Below, one piece after another: positions 35,220 through 43,860 of a stretch of 64,000 nucleotides of DNA. The position numbers and the translations under genes were made by a program. Source of the DNA: Asanoa sp040676615 (lineage in GTDB: Bacteria; Actinomycetota; Actinomycetes; Mycobacteriales; Micromonosporaceae). Position 1 is the first letter of the stretch. Every line of letters starts with the position of its first letter. The notes beneath the pieces are model-generated. The model was given only the letters and a program-made list of their open reading frames with translations, was not told the origin of the DNA and ran no database searches. Location: positions 186,001 to 250,000 of the forward strand of contig NZ_JBFAPI010000012.1 of assembly GCF_040676615.1 (NCBI RefSeq). Direction: 5' to 3'.

Positions 35220-35948
35220 TCAGGCCCGGGCCAGCACCAGGCTCGACACCCCGGCCGCCGCGTCGATGTCGTAACGGTCGCGGGCGGACGACCAACCCGT
35301 GCCCTCGACGACCGTGCCGCCCGGTATGCCGCTGCGGGCGACACCGTCGATCACCAGGCTGCCGGCACCGCCGCCGACCCGCACCCGGGCGGGCGCGTCG
35401 CCGGTCAGCCGCACCTGGAAGTCGCCGGCGCCGCCGGTCATCCGCACCGGGACCGTGCCGCGCGGTTCGGGCAGCGTCAACGAGATGCGGGCGACGCCGG
35501 CCACGAACTCGACCGTGGAGACGTCGCCGCCGCTCAGGTCGACCTGCTCGTCTTCGGCGCCGCCGCCGAGGCGCAGGTGCCAGCGGACGGCCCGGTGCAG
35601 CGCGACGTCGACGGTGGCCGGGCCCGCCTGACCGGTGTCCTCGACCAGCAGTCGCACATCGCCGCCGTCGGCGTTGACCCGCGGTGCGATCCGCGATCCG
35701 TCGGGTGTGCGTACGACATAAAGGTCATCGCCCAGGTCGTCGACCCGGAGGATCAGCGTCGTCACGCCGCTGACCAGCGAGAACGTGGCCTCGTCGAGGC
35801 CGTCACGCGAGCCGTGCACGGTGTGGCCGAGCGGCGCGGCGCCGCGGGCGGGCTCGGCGGCCCAGTGTGGCCGCGGCCGCGCCGGTCCGGGCGCGGTGCA
35901 GGCCGCCAGGAGCAGAACAGCCAGCAGGGGTACGGCCAGCCGCCGCAT
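35220..35948 (-). CDS. Secreted lipoprotein, beta-rich
   Basis: 242 residues from ATG 35948 with GGAAGG upstream. Signal peptide with lipobox LLAAC (Cys 17). The mature part has a repetitive beta pattern with runs such as VRMTGGAGDFQVRLTGDAPARV and VGGGAGSLVIDG, suggesting a right-handed solenoid or DUF4097-like fold. Function unknown. Confidence 0.75.
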   Translation of the reverse strand: MRRLAVPLLAVLLLAACTAPGPARPRPHWAAEPARGAAPLGHTVHGSRDGLDEATFSLVSGVTTLILRVDDLGDDLYVVRTPDGSRIAPRVNADGGDVRLLVEDTGQAGPATVDVALHRAVRWHLRLGGGAEDEQVDLSGGDVSTVEFVAGVARISLTLPEPRGTVPVRMTGGAGDFQVRLTGDAPARVRVGGGAGSLVIDGVARSGIPGGTVVEGTGWSSARDRYDIDAAAGVSSLVLARA

Positions 35949-35993
35949 AGCTGCCACCTTCCTTCAGCCGTCCAATCCGGACAGGTCAGTCAA

Positions 35994-36013
35994 AGTCGGC
36001 CGAACGGCCGACT
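35994..36013. promoter_or_regulatory. 9-2-9 palindrome between two divergent genes
   Basis: AGTCGGCCG and CGGCCGACT flank the bases AA. It is in the 99-base region between the lipoprotein and the 70-residue protein, so it could be a shared operator. It is not at the end of any gene, so termination is less likely. Confidence 0.4.
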
Positions 36014-36047
36014 GGTGCCCGCGAGGTCGGCGGGCAGACTTGCGTGA

Positions 36048-36260
36048 ATGCGCGAGACGACCCCAAGCATTCTCACGGTCAGCCAGCGCCGCTACGCCTG
36101 GCTCGCCTTCCTCGCGATCGCCGTGCAGGCGCCGATCGCGGCCCGCCTCCTGCATGACGACTCCTGGCTGCTCAGCATCCTGGTCGGGATGATGCTCGGG
36201 ACGCTCATCCTCGTCGATGACGCCCAGCGTCACCAGCCCGCCGCCGACAGCATCGAATAG
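36048..36260 (+). CDS. Small two-helix membrane protein
   Basis: 70 residues from ATG 36048. Two hydrophobic helices (YAWLAFLAIAVQAPIAARLL and SWLLSILVGMMLGTLILV) with a polar turn. No family recognised. It converges on the channel-type gene at 36282. Confidence 0.65.
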   Translation: MRETTPSILTVSQRRYAWLAFLAIAVQAPIAARLLHDDSWLLSILVGMMLGTLILVDDAQRHQPAADSIE

Positions 36261-36281
36261 CGGCGGGCCGGTCCCACCCGG

Positions 36282-37493
36282 TTAGCCGTCCCGGCCGTCG
36301 CGCGGCCGGATCACCTGGGTCTGTTCCGCCGTCGGGTCCTCGTCAGCCGCCGGCTCCTCGACCGCCGGCATTTCCCGCGTGGATGTCGTGGTGGGTTTTC
36401 CGCGGCCGCGGCGGGGCCGCGGCGCCGGCTCGGGCTCGACCGGGGCCGGTTCCATGCCAGGCACGATGTGGGTGTCCTCGGGACGCGGGATCACCTGGGT
36501 CTGCTCCGCCTCGGTGCTGATCACCGTGGTCTGGGCCCGGTCGATCTCGGCCCGCGCGGCCGCTTCCCGCTCAGCCGCCTCGGCTTGCGCCCGGGCCGCC
36601 TCGGCCCGCTCGGCTTCCGCCCGGGCCGCCTCGGCCCGTTCCGCTTCCACCCGGGCCGCCTCGACCCGTTCCGCTTCGGCCCGAGCCGCCGCCTCGGCCG
36701 CCTCGCGTTCGGCCGCCACCCGGGCGGCTTCCTCGCGGGCCGCGCGGGCCTGCTCCTCGGCCTGCCGCTCCTCCTCGATCCGGCGCCGCTCGGCGTCGGC
36801 CTTCTCCGTCTGGTAGGCCTGCGCCCGCTCGCGGATCACCGCGGACTCCGTGGCCATCCGGTCGAGCCAGCGGTCCCAGCGGCCCTGCATCGGCCGGACC
36901 AGGCCGCCGCCGACCCCGACGATCAGGATGCCGGCGATCGTCGCCAGCACCGCGATCAGCACCGGTGTGGTCACGGTGGTGGCGATGCCGACCTGGTTGA
37001 GCGCCGCGATCACGCCCAGACCGACGATGAACACCCAGACCACGGTCGCGATCAGCTTGCCGTACGAGAGTCCGCCGAGCGCGCCGTTGATCAGGTCCCG
37101 GACCGCGCTGGCGATGGCGGTGGCCACCACGACGATCACGATCGCGACGAAAGCCCGGGGCAGCCAGCCGACCACCGCCGAGATCAGGTCGCTGATCGGG
37201 TTCGGGCCCCAGACCCCGAAGGCCAACTGCAGGGCGAACAGCAGGATCGCGTAGTACGCGAGCCGGGCCAGGATGTCGCTGGCGTCGTAGCGCGTCGTGG
37301 CCAGCCGCCGGCCGATCCCGGACCGCTGGACCGCCCGGTCGAAACCGACCCGGGTCAGCAACGTGTCGACCAGGCGGCGGACGACCCGCGCGATCAGATA
37401 GCCGACCAGCAGGATCGCCAGGAACGCCAGCGCTTTCGGCACGAAGAGCAGCACTGACCGCCACATGTCGGTGAGGGCGTCACCGATGTCCAT
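36282..37493 (-). CDS. Mechanosensitive-channel-type membrane protein (CmpX/YnaI-like) with long coiled-coil tail
   Basis: 403 residues from ATG 37493 (GGAAGG upstream). The N-terminal 230 residues contain about five hydrophobic segments, including VVGWLPRAFVAIVIVVVATAI and the repeated G-rich VLATIAGILIVGVGGGL, as in the TM_helix/CmpX group. Residues about 235-325 are an Ala/Glu/Arg-rich coiled coil, and the tail contains two TQVI motifs (QTQVIPRP and QTQVIRP). A SigB-like promoter (37536-37560) suggests stress induction. The precise activity is unproven. Confidence 0.75.
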   Translation of the reverse strand: MDIGDALTDMWRSVLLFVPKALAFLAILLVGYLIARVVRRLVDTLLTRVGFDRAVQRSGIGRRLATTRYDASDILARLAYYAILLFALQLAFGVWGPNPISDLISAVVGWLPRAFVAIVIVVVATAIASAVRDLINGALGGLSYGKLIATVVWVFIVGLGVIAALNQVGIATTVTTPVLIAVLATIAGILIVGVGGGLVRPMQGRWDRWLDRMATESAVIRERAQAYQTEKADAERRRIEEERQAEEQARAAREEAARVAAEREAAEAAARAEAERVEAARVEAERAEAARAEAERAEAARAQAEAAEREAAARAEIDRAQTTVISTEAEQTQVIPRPEDTHIVPGMEPAPVEPEPAPRPRRGRGKPTTTSTREMPAVEEPAADEDPTAEQTQVIRPRDGRDG

Positions 37494-37535
37494 GTCAGAC
37501 CTTCCGTCGGGGGGTGGGTGTTCAGCCGACGGCAT

Positions 37536-37560
37536 TACCCGAAGGCGGCTCGCGGCAATC
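37536..37560 (-). promoter_or_regulatory. SigB-like promoter upstream of the channel gene
   Basis: Read on the minus strand, GATT (37560-37557) and GGGTA (37540-37536) are separated by 16 bases. It lies 43 bases ahead of the start and resembles the promoter at 20098. Confidence 0.4.
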
Positions 37561-37628
37561 CCGGTAGCGGTCCCGTCCCGCGCCGCCGTCGGCGCGCCGC
37601 TCCGCCACGCGGCGGTTACGCTGCTGGC

Positions 37629-39662
37629 ATGTCTGGGTCCGGCGCGTCGCACACCCCGCCCGTCGGGGTGTCCGCGTCCGACGGCTGGGACCCGGGCCTG
37701 CTGGCCGTCGTCGACCTGGTGCTCGGTTCGCCGGTCGCGATGGCGTTCCTGCACGGTGACCGGCTGCGCCTGATCTACAACGAGGCGTACGGGCAGCTCC
37801 TCGGCGAGCGCCACCCCGATGCCTACGGTGCGCCGGCGGCCGAGGCGTTCGGCCCGGCCTGGGACGGCCCGGCCGGCGAGGCGGTCCGCGAGACCCTGCA
37901 CACCGGGTTCGCGCCCCGTGCCAGCGAGTGGCCGTTGATCAGCGACGACGAGCCCGACCCGGCGCTGCCCACCCGCGGCCTGTCCGCGGTCCGCGACAGC
38001 GCCGGGCGGATCGCCGGCGTGCTGGTCGTCGCGGTCGAGCCGGTGCCGGTCGCGCACCGCCTGCAGGGGCTCAGTGAGTTGGCCGAGGCGCTGGCCGGCA
38101 CGCTCACCCTCGACGAGGTGGCCCGGGTCGCGCTGCGTTACGGCCTGTCCTCCCCCGACGTGCAACAGGTGGCGTTCGGCGTCGACGACGGCGACGACTG
38201 GCGGGTGGTCCGCCGGGTGCGCGGCGAGGTGCTCGACGACGCTGACGAGCGGCTGCCGCCGGTCTGGCGGCGGATCCCGGCCGACTCGGTCGCGCCGCTG
38301 GCCGTCGCCGCGGGCGCCGGGCTCGCGCGGTTCACCGCCGACGGCCACCCGCTGCGCGAGGCGGCCCAGGATCGACACGACGAGAAGGTCCGTGCGCTCG
38401 CGGCGCTCCCCTTGCGTACACCCTCGTTGCGGGGTGCGTTGACCGTCGGCCGGCACGACCAGCACCCCTGGTCGGCGGCCGAGCGGGCGCTGTTGACCGC
38501 GGCCGGCAAGCTGGTCGCGCAGGCGGCCGAGCGGGCCCGCCGCTTCGAGAACCAGCACGGCACCGCGCAGTTGCTGCAACGCAGCATGTTGCCGGAGAAC
38601 CTGCCCGACGACCCGCGGTTCCGGCTCGCGGCCCGCTACGACCCGGGCGTCGACGGCAACGCGGCCGGCGGTGACTTCTACGACGCGTTCCTGCTGCCCG
38701 GCGGTCGGCTCGCGGCCGTGCTCGGCGACGTGGCCGGGCACGACGTGCGGGCGGCGGCCCTGATGGGTCAGGTGCGGGCGGCGCTGCGGGCGCTGGCGCT
38801 GACCGACCCGACGCCGACCACGGTGCTGACCGGCCTCGACCGCCTGGTCGCCAGCCTGGGCACCGAGGCCGGCACCGACGAACTGTTCGTCACGGTGGCC
38901 TACGCGGTGATCCAACGCGACGGCCGGCTGACCGTGGCCACGGCCGGGCACCCGCCGCCGCTGGTTCGGCACGCCGACGGGAGCGCCGGCTATCTCGACG
39001 TGCCGCCGGGCACGCCGCTCGGGCTGGGCGGCGCCCGCCGGGCGGCGGTCGCCACCCTCGCTCCCGGCGACACGTTGCTGTTGTTCAGCGACGGCGTGGT
39101 CGAGCGGCGCGGGCTCGACCTGGGCGCGGGGCTGGAGAAGCTGGCGGCGACCGTGGCCGGAGCGGCCGGCGGGGACCCTCGTACGCTGTGCGCCCTTGCC
39201 TCTGCCGCCGTCGGCGGCACCACGGACGACGACGTGGCGGTGCTGGCCGTCGAGCACGCGACCGCGCCGAGCCGGTCGGCGGGCATGGAGATCCCAGCCG
39301 AACCGACCGCGCCGGGCCGGGTCCGGCACTGGATGTCGGCGCAACTCGCCGCCTGGCACGTGCCCGAGCAGGTGATCGGCGCGGCGGTGCTGTGCGCGAG
39401 CGAACTGACCACCAACGCGCTGCTGCACGCCGGCACGGCCGCGCGTGTGCAGGTCGACCTGAGCGCCGAGCGGCTCCTGGTCGCGGTCTCCGACAGCGGC
39501 ACCCGCGGCGCGGTCAGCCGCGCCCACGCCGAGACACTCAGCAGCCGCGGGCGCGGCCTCGGGCTGATCGAAGAGCTGAGTGACGCCTGGGGCACCGATC
39601 CCGCCGTGCGCGGCTCGACCGTCTGGTTCGAGATCGGCATCCGGGGTATCGGAGTCTCATGA
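37629..39662 (+). CDS. SpoIIE-type PP2C phosphatase with PAS/GAF-like sensor and C-terminal ATPase
   Basis: 677 residues from ATG 37629. A PAS-like domain (about 30-155, PVAMAFLHGDRLRLIYNEAYGQL) is followed by a GAF-like region (about 155-300), a SpoIIE phosphatase domain (about 315-540: GNAAGGDFYDAFLLPGGRLAAVLGDVAGHD, LFSDGVVERR), and a HATPase_c anti-sigma-factor kinase-like domain (SELTTNALLHA; GRGLGLIEELSDAWG). The architecture matches RsbU/RsbP plus RsbW-like regulators of partner-switching stress control. It begins an operon with the HAD and antiporter genes (ATGA overlap). Confidence 0.9.
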   Translation: MSGSGASHTPPVGVSASDGWDPGLLAVVDLVLGSPVAMAFLHGDRLRLIYNEAYGQLLGERHPDAYGAPAAEAFGPAWDGPAGEAVRETLHTGFAPRASEWPLISDDEPDPALPTRGLSAVRDSAGRIAGVLVVAVEPVPVAHRLQGLSELAEALAGTLTLDEVARVALRYGLSSPDVQQVAFGVDDGDDWRVVRRVRGEVLDDADERLPPVWRRIPADSVAPLAVAAGAGLARFTADGHPLREAAQDRHDEKVRALAALPLRTPSLRGALTVGRHDQHPWSAAERALLTAAGKLVAQAAERARRFENQHGTAQLLQRSMLPENLPDDPRFRLAARYDPGVDGNAAGGDFYDAFLLPGGRLAAVLGDVAGHDVRAAALMGQVRAALRALALTDPTPTTVLTGLDRLVASLGTEAGTDELFVTVAYAVIQRDGRLTVATAGHPPPLVRHADGSAGYLDVPPGTPLGLGGARRAAVATLAPGDTLLLFSDGVVERRGLDLGAGLEKLAATVAGAAGGDPRTLCALASAAVGGTTDDDVAVLAVEHATAPSRSAGMEIPAEPTAPGRVRHWMSAQLAAWHVPEQVIGAAVLCASELTTNALLHAGTAARVQVDLSAERLLVAVSDSGTRGAVSRAHAETLSSRGRGLGLIEELSDAWGTDPAVRGSTVWFEIGIRGIGVS

Positions 39663-40327
39663 CTCCACCCGCGGGCGTCCTCTTCGATGTCGACGGCACG
39701 CTGATCGACAGCACCTACCTGCACGCCGTCACGTGGTGGGAGGGCTTCCGGGCCGGCGGCCACGACGTGCCGATCGCCCAGATCCACCGGGCCGTCGGGA
39801 TGGGTTCCGACCGCTTGCTCGACCATCTGCTCGGCAGCGAGCGCGACCGGTCCAACGACGATCTGGTGCGGGCGGTGCACGAAGAGCGCTACGCGCCGTA
39901 CCTGGCGCGGTTGCGGCCGTTGCCCGGCGCGGCCAACCTGTTGCGGGCCTGCCACGAGCGCGGGCAACGGGTGGCGCTGGCGTCCTCGGCGACGCCGCAG
40001 GAGTTGGCCGCGATGCGGGCCGCGCTCGACGCCGACACCTGGATCGACGGCGCGACCTCGTCGGGGGACGCCGAGCGCTCCAAGCCTGAGCCGGACATCA
40101 TCGAGGCGGCCCTGCGGTTGCTCTCGCTCGACACCGCGCGGGCCGTCTACGTCGGAGACTCCGTCTGGGACGTGGCCGCCTGCGCCAAGCTCGGTCTGCC
40201 GTGCGTCGCGCTCACCTGCGGCGGCACCGCGCGGGCCGAACTCGCCGGTGCCGGCGCGGTCGCGGTGTACGAGGACCCGGCCGACCTGCTGGCCCACCTG
40301 GACGAGTCTCCGCTGTCGTTGGCGTGA
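39659..40327 (+). CDS. HAD-superfamily phosphatase
   Basis: 222 residues from ATG 39659, overlapping the phosphatase stop by ATGA. HAD motifs: I (LFDVDGTLIDS), II (ALASSAT), III Lys in ERSKPEPD, IV (YVGDSVWDVAAC). The class is subfamily IA (beta-phosphoglucomutase/Gph-like). Substrate unknown. The next gene overlaps by GTGA. Confidence 0.9.
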   Translation: MTPPAGVLFDVDGTLIDSTYLHAVTWWEGFRAGGHDVPIAQIHRAVGMGSDRLLDHLLGSERDRSNDDLVRAVHEERYAPYLARLRPLPGAANLLRACHERGQRVALASSATPQELAAMRAALDADTWIDGATSSGDAERSKPEPDIIEAALRLLSLDTARAVYVGDSVWDVAACAKLGLPCVALTCGGTARAELAGAGAVAVYEDPADLLAHLDESPLSLA

Positions 40328-41577
40328 GCGCCACCGCCGCCGCGTTCGCGGTCCTCGGCGTCGGTGCGTTGCTGGCCGGCGTGCTGCCCCGGCTGGTCGA
40401 GCGCCGTCCGCTGTCGATGCCGATCGCGTTCCTGCTACTCGGCGTGCTGGTGTTCGCCCTGCCCACCGGCCTGCCGACGCCGGACCCGATCCGCTACCCG
40501 GCGGTGGCCACCCACCTGACCGAGATCGGCGTGATCGTCGCGCTGATGGGTGCCGGGCTGAAGATCGACCGGCCGCTGGGCTGGCGCCGCTGGTCGTCGA
40601 CCTGGCGGCTGCTGGCGATCGCGATGCCGCTGACCATCGCGGCGGTCGCGCTGCTCGGCTGGTGGTGGGCCGGCCTGGTGCCGGCGACCGCGCTGCTGCT
40701 CGGCGCCGCGCTGGCGCCCACCGACCCGGTGCTGGCCTCCGACGTGCAGGTGGGCGAGCCGACCGACGAGGAGGACTCGGAGGACGAGGTCCGGTTCGCG
40801 CTGACCTCGGAGGCGGGACTCAACGACGGGTTGGCGTTCCCGTTCGTGTTCGCCGCGATCCTGATCGCCGGGGGCTCCGCCTCCTGGTTCACCGAGTGGG
40901 TCAAGGTGGACGTGCTCTACAAGGGAGTGGCCGGCGTCGTCGGCGGGCTGGTGATCGGCAAGCTGCTCGGGCGGCTGTTCTTCCGGGCCCGGTCGGAGAC
41001 GCTGCGGTTGGCGCGGCATTCCGAGGGGTTCCTGGCGCTGGCCGCGACCTTTCTGGCGTACGGCCTGGTCGAAGTGGTTGGCGGTTATGGCTTTCTCGCG
41101 GTTTTCGTCGCGGCCCGGGCGATCCGGTCGGCGGAGCGCTCGCACGAGTACCACCAGGTGCTGCACGATTTCGCCGAGCAGATCGAGCGGCTGCTGACCG
41201 TGCTGCTCCTGCTGCTCTTCGGCGGCGCGGTGGTCGGCGGGCTGCTCGGGCCGCTGACCTGGCCCGCGGCGGCGGTCGCGGTGGCGCTGGTGTTCGTGGT
41301 CCGGCCGCTCGCGGGGTGGCTCGCGCTGCGCGGCGGGCCCGGGCGGCCGGCCGAGCACTGGGTCATCGGGATGTTCGGCATCCGCGGCATCGGATCGTTC
41401 TATTACCTGGCGTACGCGACGTCACACGCGCAGTTCCCCGGTGTGGCGGTGGTCTGGGCGACGGTGGGGCTGGCCGTCGTGGTTTCCGTGGTGGTGCACG
41501 GCATCGCCGCGACGCCGGTCATGGCGCTGCTGGACCGCCGGGGCGAGCGGACCGCGCTGGCGCGGGACGGCGGGTGA
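40324..41577 (+). CDS. Cation:proton antiporter (CPA1/NhaP-like)
   Basis: 417 residues from GTG 40324. About 12 membrane helices with the CPA1 motif APTDPVLASDVQVG, where the Asp is essential, and SEAGLNDGLAFPFV, the ND pair of the ion site. The C-terminus has FGIRGIGSFYYLAYA. It should exchange Na+ or K+ for H+ across the membrane. It is the last gene of the SpoIIE-HAD-antiporter operon. Confidence 0.9.
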   Translation: MSATAAAFAVLGVGALLAGVLPRLVERRPLSMPIAFLLLGVLVFALPTGLPTPDPIRYPAVATHLTEIGVIVALMGAGLKIDRPLGWRRWSSTWRLLAIAMPLTIAAVALLGWWWAGLVPATALLLGAALAPTDPVLASDVQVGEPTDEEDSEDEVRFALTSEAGLNDGLAFPFVFAAILIAGGSASWFTEWVKVDVLYKGVAGVVGGLVIGKLLGRLFFRARSETLRLARHSEGFLALAATFLAYGLVEVVGGYGFLAVFVAARAIRSAERSHEYHQVLHDFAEQIERLLTVLLLLLFGGAVVGGLLGPLTWPAAAVAVALVFVVRPLAGWLALRGGPGRPAEHWVIGMFGIRGIGSFYYLAYATSHAQFPGVAVVWATVGLAVVVSVVVHGIAATPVMALLDRRGERTALARDGG

Positions 41578-41595
41578 TCCGGATCGATGCTTGGA

Positions 41596-41612
41596 TGGAC
41601 GTTCATCGTCCA
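41596..41612 (+). other. Hairpin upstream of the first serine hydrolase paralogue
   Basis: TGGACG-TTCAT-CGTCCA is a perfect 6-bp stem 18 bases ahead of the ATG at 41631. It may be an operator or a terminator of the antiporter operon. A similar hairpin precedes the second paralogue. Confidence 0.35.
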
Positions 41613-41630
41613 ACGGGGAGGGTTCTGTCC

Positions 41631-42740
41631 ATGGCTTCACATCTCAACCGGCGCACCGCACTCGGGCTGGGCACGATGGCGACGGCGGGCGCCGTCCTCG
41701 GCCTGCCGGCGGTCGCGGCGGCGGCTCCGTCGGGTGGCGGTGGTGCGTCCGCCGGGTCCGGCGGCGCGGGCGGGTCCGGGGCGTCGGGCGGTTCCGGCGG
41801 GTCGGGCGGGTCTGGAACGTCTGGCGCGTCCGCTGGGTCGGCGGCTGAACCGACGCCGTTGCGCGCGGCGCGCAAGGTCGGTCGGATCTATGCCCGCGAG
41901 ACCGCCGAGGCCGGCGGCAACTGGCAGGCTTTCGTGACGGTCGCCGGGTCCAGCGAGGTCGCCGTCTCGGACGAGCCCGACACGGTGCTCGAGGCCTACA
42001 GCGTCAACAAGATCGCGGTCGCCACCGCGGTGCTCGACAAGGTCGACCGCGGGCTGCTGGCGCTCGACCAGCGGGTCGACGTCACCGAGGCGATCGTGGT
42101 GCCCGGCGGCGACGGCATCTTCAGCCTCGACGGCGCCTACCCCAGTTCGGTCACCCTTGGCCACGTACTCGCGGCGCTGTTGACCGTCTCCGACGACACG
42201 GCCGTGCGGCTCTGCGGCCTGGTCGCACCCGCCGCGGAGATCAACGAGATCCTGGTGGCGAAGGGCTTCCCGCAGACCCAGGTCGAGCCGGTGGCCAACC
42301 CCAACCGCTTCTTCCTGGGTCGGTCGACGCCGCGGGAGACGCACACGCTGTTGCAGCGATTGGTCGCCGGCACGCTGCTCTCCCCCACGTCGACGGCCGC
42401 GATCCTGTCGCGGCTGCGGGCGCCGATCGCGTTCACCGACGGCATCCGGCGCGAGATGTCGTCCGACGAGCGGCTGCGGATCGCGACGAAGGCGGGCTGG
42501 TTCGACTTCGCGCGGCACGAGGCCGGCATCATCTTCGACCCGGCGGGTGCGCCGCTGCTGACCTACGCGATCTTCGCCGACGGCCAGGCCGGTGCCGAAG
42601 ACTTCGGCGCGACCCATCCCGCGGTGGCGGCCCGGGCCGCGATGGGCCGGGCGTTCCTGGACACCGTGGACGCGCTGAGCGGCGACCAGGCGGTGCGGGC
42701 CGCGCGGGCGCCGCGCTACCGGCCGTCCAACGGCGGATAA
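41631..42740 (+). CDS. Tat-exported beta-lactamase-like serine hydrolase, paralogue 1
   Basis: 369 residues from ATG 41631 (GGGGAGG upstream). The signal is Tat-like (LNRRTALGLGTMATAGAVLG). A Gly/Ser-rich linker of about 40 residues precedes a class A beta-lactamase-like fold with nucleophile SVNK in AYSVNKIAVA, SDD in TVSDDTA and a KAG third-motif equivalent in IATKAGW (the KTG position). The changes from SDN and KTG make a standard beta-lactamase activity uncertain. It has a tandem paralogue downstream. Confidence 0.85.
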   Translation: MASHLNRRTALGLGTMATAGAVLGLPAVAAAAPSGGGGASAGSGGAGGSGASGGSGGSGGSGTSGASAGSAAEPTPLRAARKVGRIYARETAEAGGNWQAFVTVAGSSEVAVSDEPDTVLEAYSVNKIAVATAVLDKVDRGLLALDQRVDVTEAIVVPGGDGIFSLDGAYPSSVTLGHVLAALLTVSDDTAVRLCGLVAPAAEINEILVAKGFPQTQVEPVANPNRFFLGRSTPRETHTLLQRLVAGTLLSPTSTAAILSRLRAPIAFTDGIRREMSSDERLRIATKAGWFDFARHEAGIIFDPAGAPLLTYAIFADGQAGAEDFGATHPAVAARAAMGRAFLDTVDALSGDQAVRAARAPRYRPSNGG

Positions 42741-42749
42741 CGCGTCTTT

Positions 42750-42779
42750 CGGGCGGCGCGCCTCGTTGCGCGCCGCCCG
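42750..42779 (+). terminator. Perfect 12-bp hairpin after the first paralogue
   Basis: CGGGCGGCGCGC (42750-42761) pairs with GCGCGCCGCCCG (42768-42779) around CTCGTT, and a TTCT follows. A strong terminator for the 41631 gene. Confidence 0.8.
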
Positions 42780-42805
42780 TTCTGCGACCTCCCCCTCCTG
42801 ATCGT

Positions 42806-42825
42806 CCGATTCGTGCTTGAATCGG
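42806..42825 (+). other. Hairpin upstream of the second serine hydrolase paralogue
   Basis: CCGATTC-GTGCTT-GAATCGG is a perfect 7-bp stem located 25 bases before the ATG at 42850. It could be an operator or an mRNA leader structure, parallel to the hairpin before paralogue 1. Confidence 0.4.
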
Positions 42826-42849
42826 ATGTCTGTCCATAAAGGGGGGTTT

Positions 42850-43860
42850 ATGGGTACGTCGCTTGACCGCCGCACCGCATTAGGACTCGGATCGATGGCG
42901 ACCGTCGGGGCGGTGCTCGGCCTCCCGTCGGGCGCCGCGGCGGCACCCGCTGTGCCGGTCGGCTCGCCGGACGCGCGGGCGACACCGCTGGCCGCGGCCC
43001 GCACGGTCCGCCAGGTCTATTCGCGCGAGAGCGCCGCGGCGGGCGGCAACTGGCAGGCTTTGGTGACGGTCGCCGGGTCCAGCGAGGTCGCGGTGACGGA
43101 CCAGCCGGACACGCTCGTCGAGGCCTACAGCGTCAACAAGATCGCGGTCGCGGTGGCGGTGCTCGACAAGGTCGACCGGGGCCAACTGAAGCTGACCCAG
43201 CGCGTCAACGTAACGGCGGCGATCGCGGCCGGCGACAGCGACGGCATCTTCCGCCTGGACGGCGCGTACCCGAGCGCGGTCACTTTGGGTCATGTCCTGT
43301 CCGCGCTCCTCACGGTCTCCGACGACGTGGCCGCCCGCCTGTGCGGCGAGGTCGTCCCGGCGGCGGAAATCAACAGGATCCTGAGGGCGAAGGGCTTCAC
43401 CAGGACCCAGGTCCAGACGGTGTCCGACCCGCACCGCTACTACATGGGCCGCACCACCCCGCGCGAAACACACACCCTGCTCCGCCGCCTGTCGGCCGGC
43501 GCCCTCCTCTCCGCGACGTCAACGGCGGCGATCCTGTCGCGGCTGCGGTCACCGATCGCCTTCACGGACGGCATCCGCCGCGAAATGTCCTCTTTGGAAC
43601 GCGGCCGGATCGCGACAAAGGCGGGTTGGTTCGGCTCCTCCCGACACGAGGCCGGCATCATCTTCGACCGCGGCGGCGCCCCGGTCCTGACCTACTCGAT
43701 CTTCGCCGACGGCCAATCGGGCGCCGCCAACTTCGGTTCCACCCATCCGGCTGTGCGCGCCCGCTCCCGCATGGGTCGCGCCTTCCTGGACGCGGTGAAC
43801 GGCATCCCCGGCGACCGCACCGGCCCGGTCGCGCGCGAGGCTTCGGCGTTCGCCGGCTAG
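42850..43860 (+). CDS. Tat-exported beta-lactamase-like serine hydrolase, paralogue 2
   Basis: 336 residues from ATG 42850 with AAAGGGGGG upstream. It is clearly homologous to the gene before it over the whole catalytic part (identical stretches such as VTVAGSSEVAV and EAYSVNKIAVA), and has a Tat-like leader (LDRRTALGLGSMATVGAVLG) but lacks the Gly/Ser-rich linker. The same motif set applies: SVNK, SDD, KAG. The two arose by tandem duplication. Confidence 0.85.
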   Translation: MGTSLDRRTALGLGSMATVGAVLGLPSGAAAAPAVPVGSPDARATPLAAARTVRQVYSRESAAAGGNWQALVTVAGSSEVAVTDQPDTLVEAYSVNKIAVAVAVLDKVDRGQLKLTQRVNVTAAIAAGDSDGIFRLDGAYPSAVTLGHVLSALLTVSDDVAARLCGEVVPAAEINRILRAKGFTRTQVQTVSDPHRYYMGRTTPRETHTLLRRLSAGALLSATSTAAILSRLRSPIAFTDGIRREMSSLERGRIATKAGWFGSSRHEAGIIFDRGGAPVLTYSIFADGQSGAANFGSTHPAVRARSRMGRAFLDAVNGIPGDRTGPVAREASAFAG

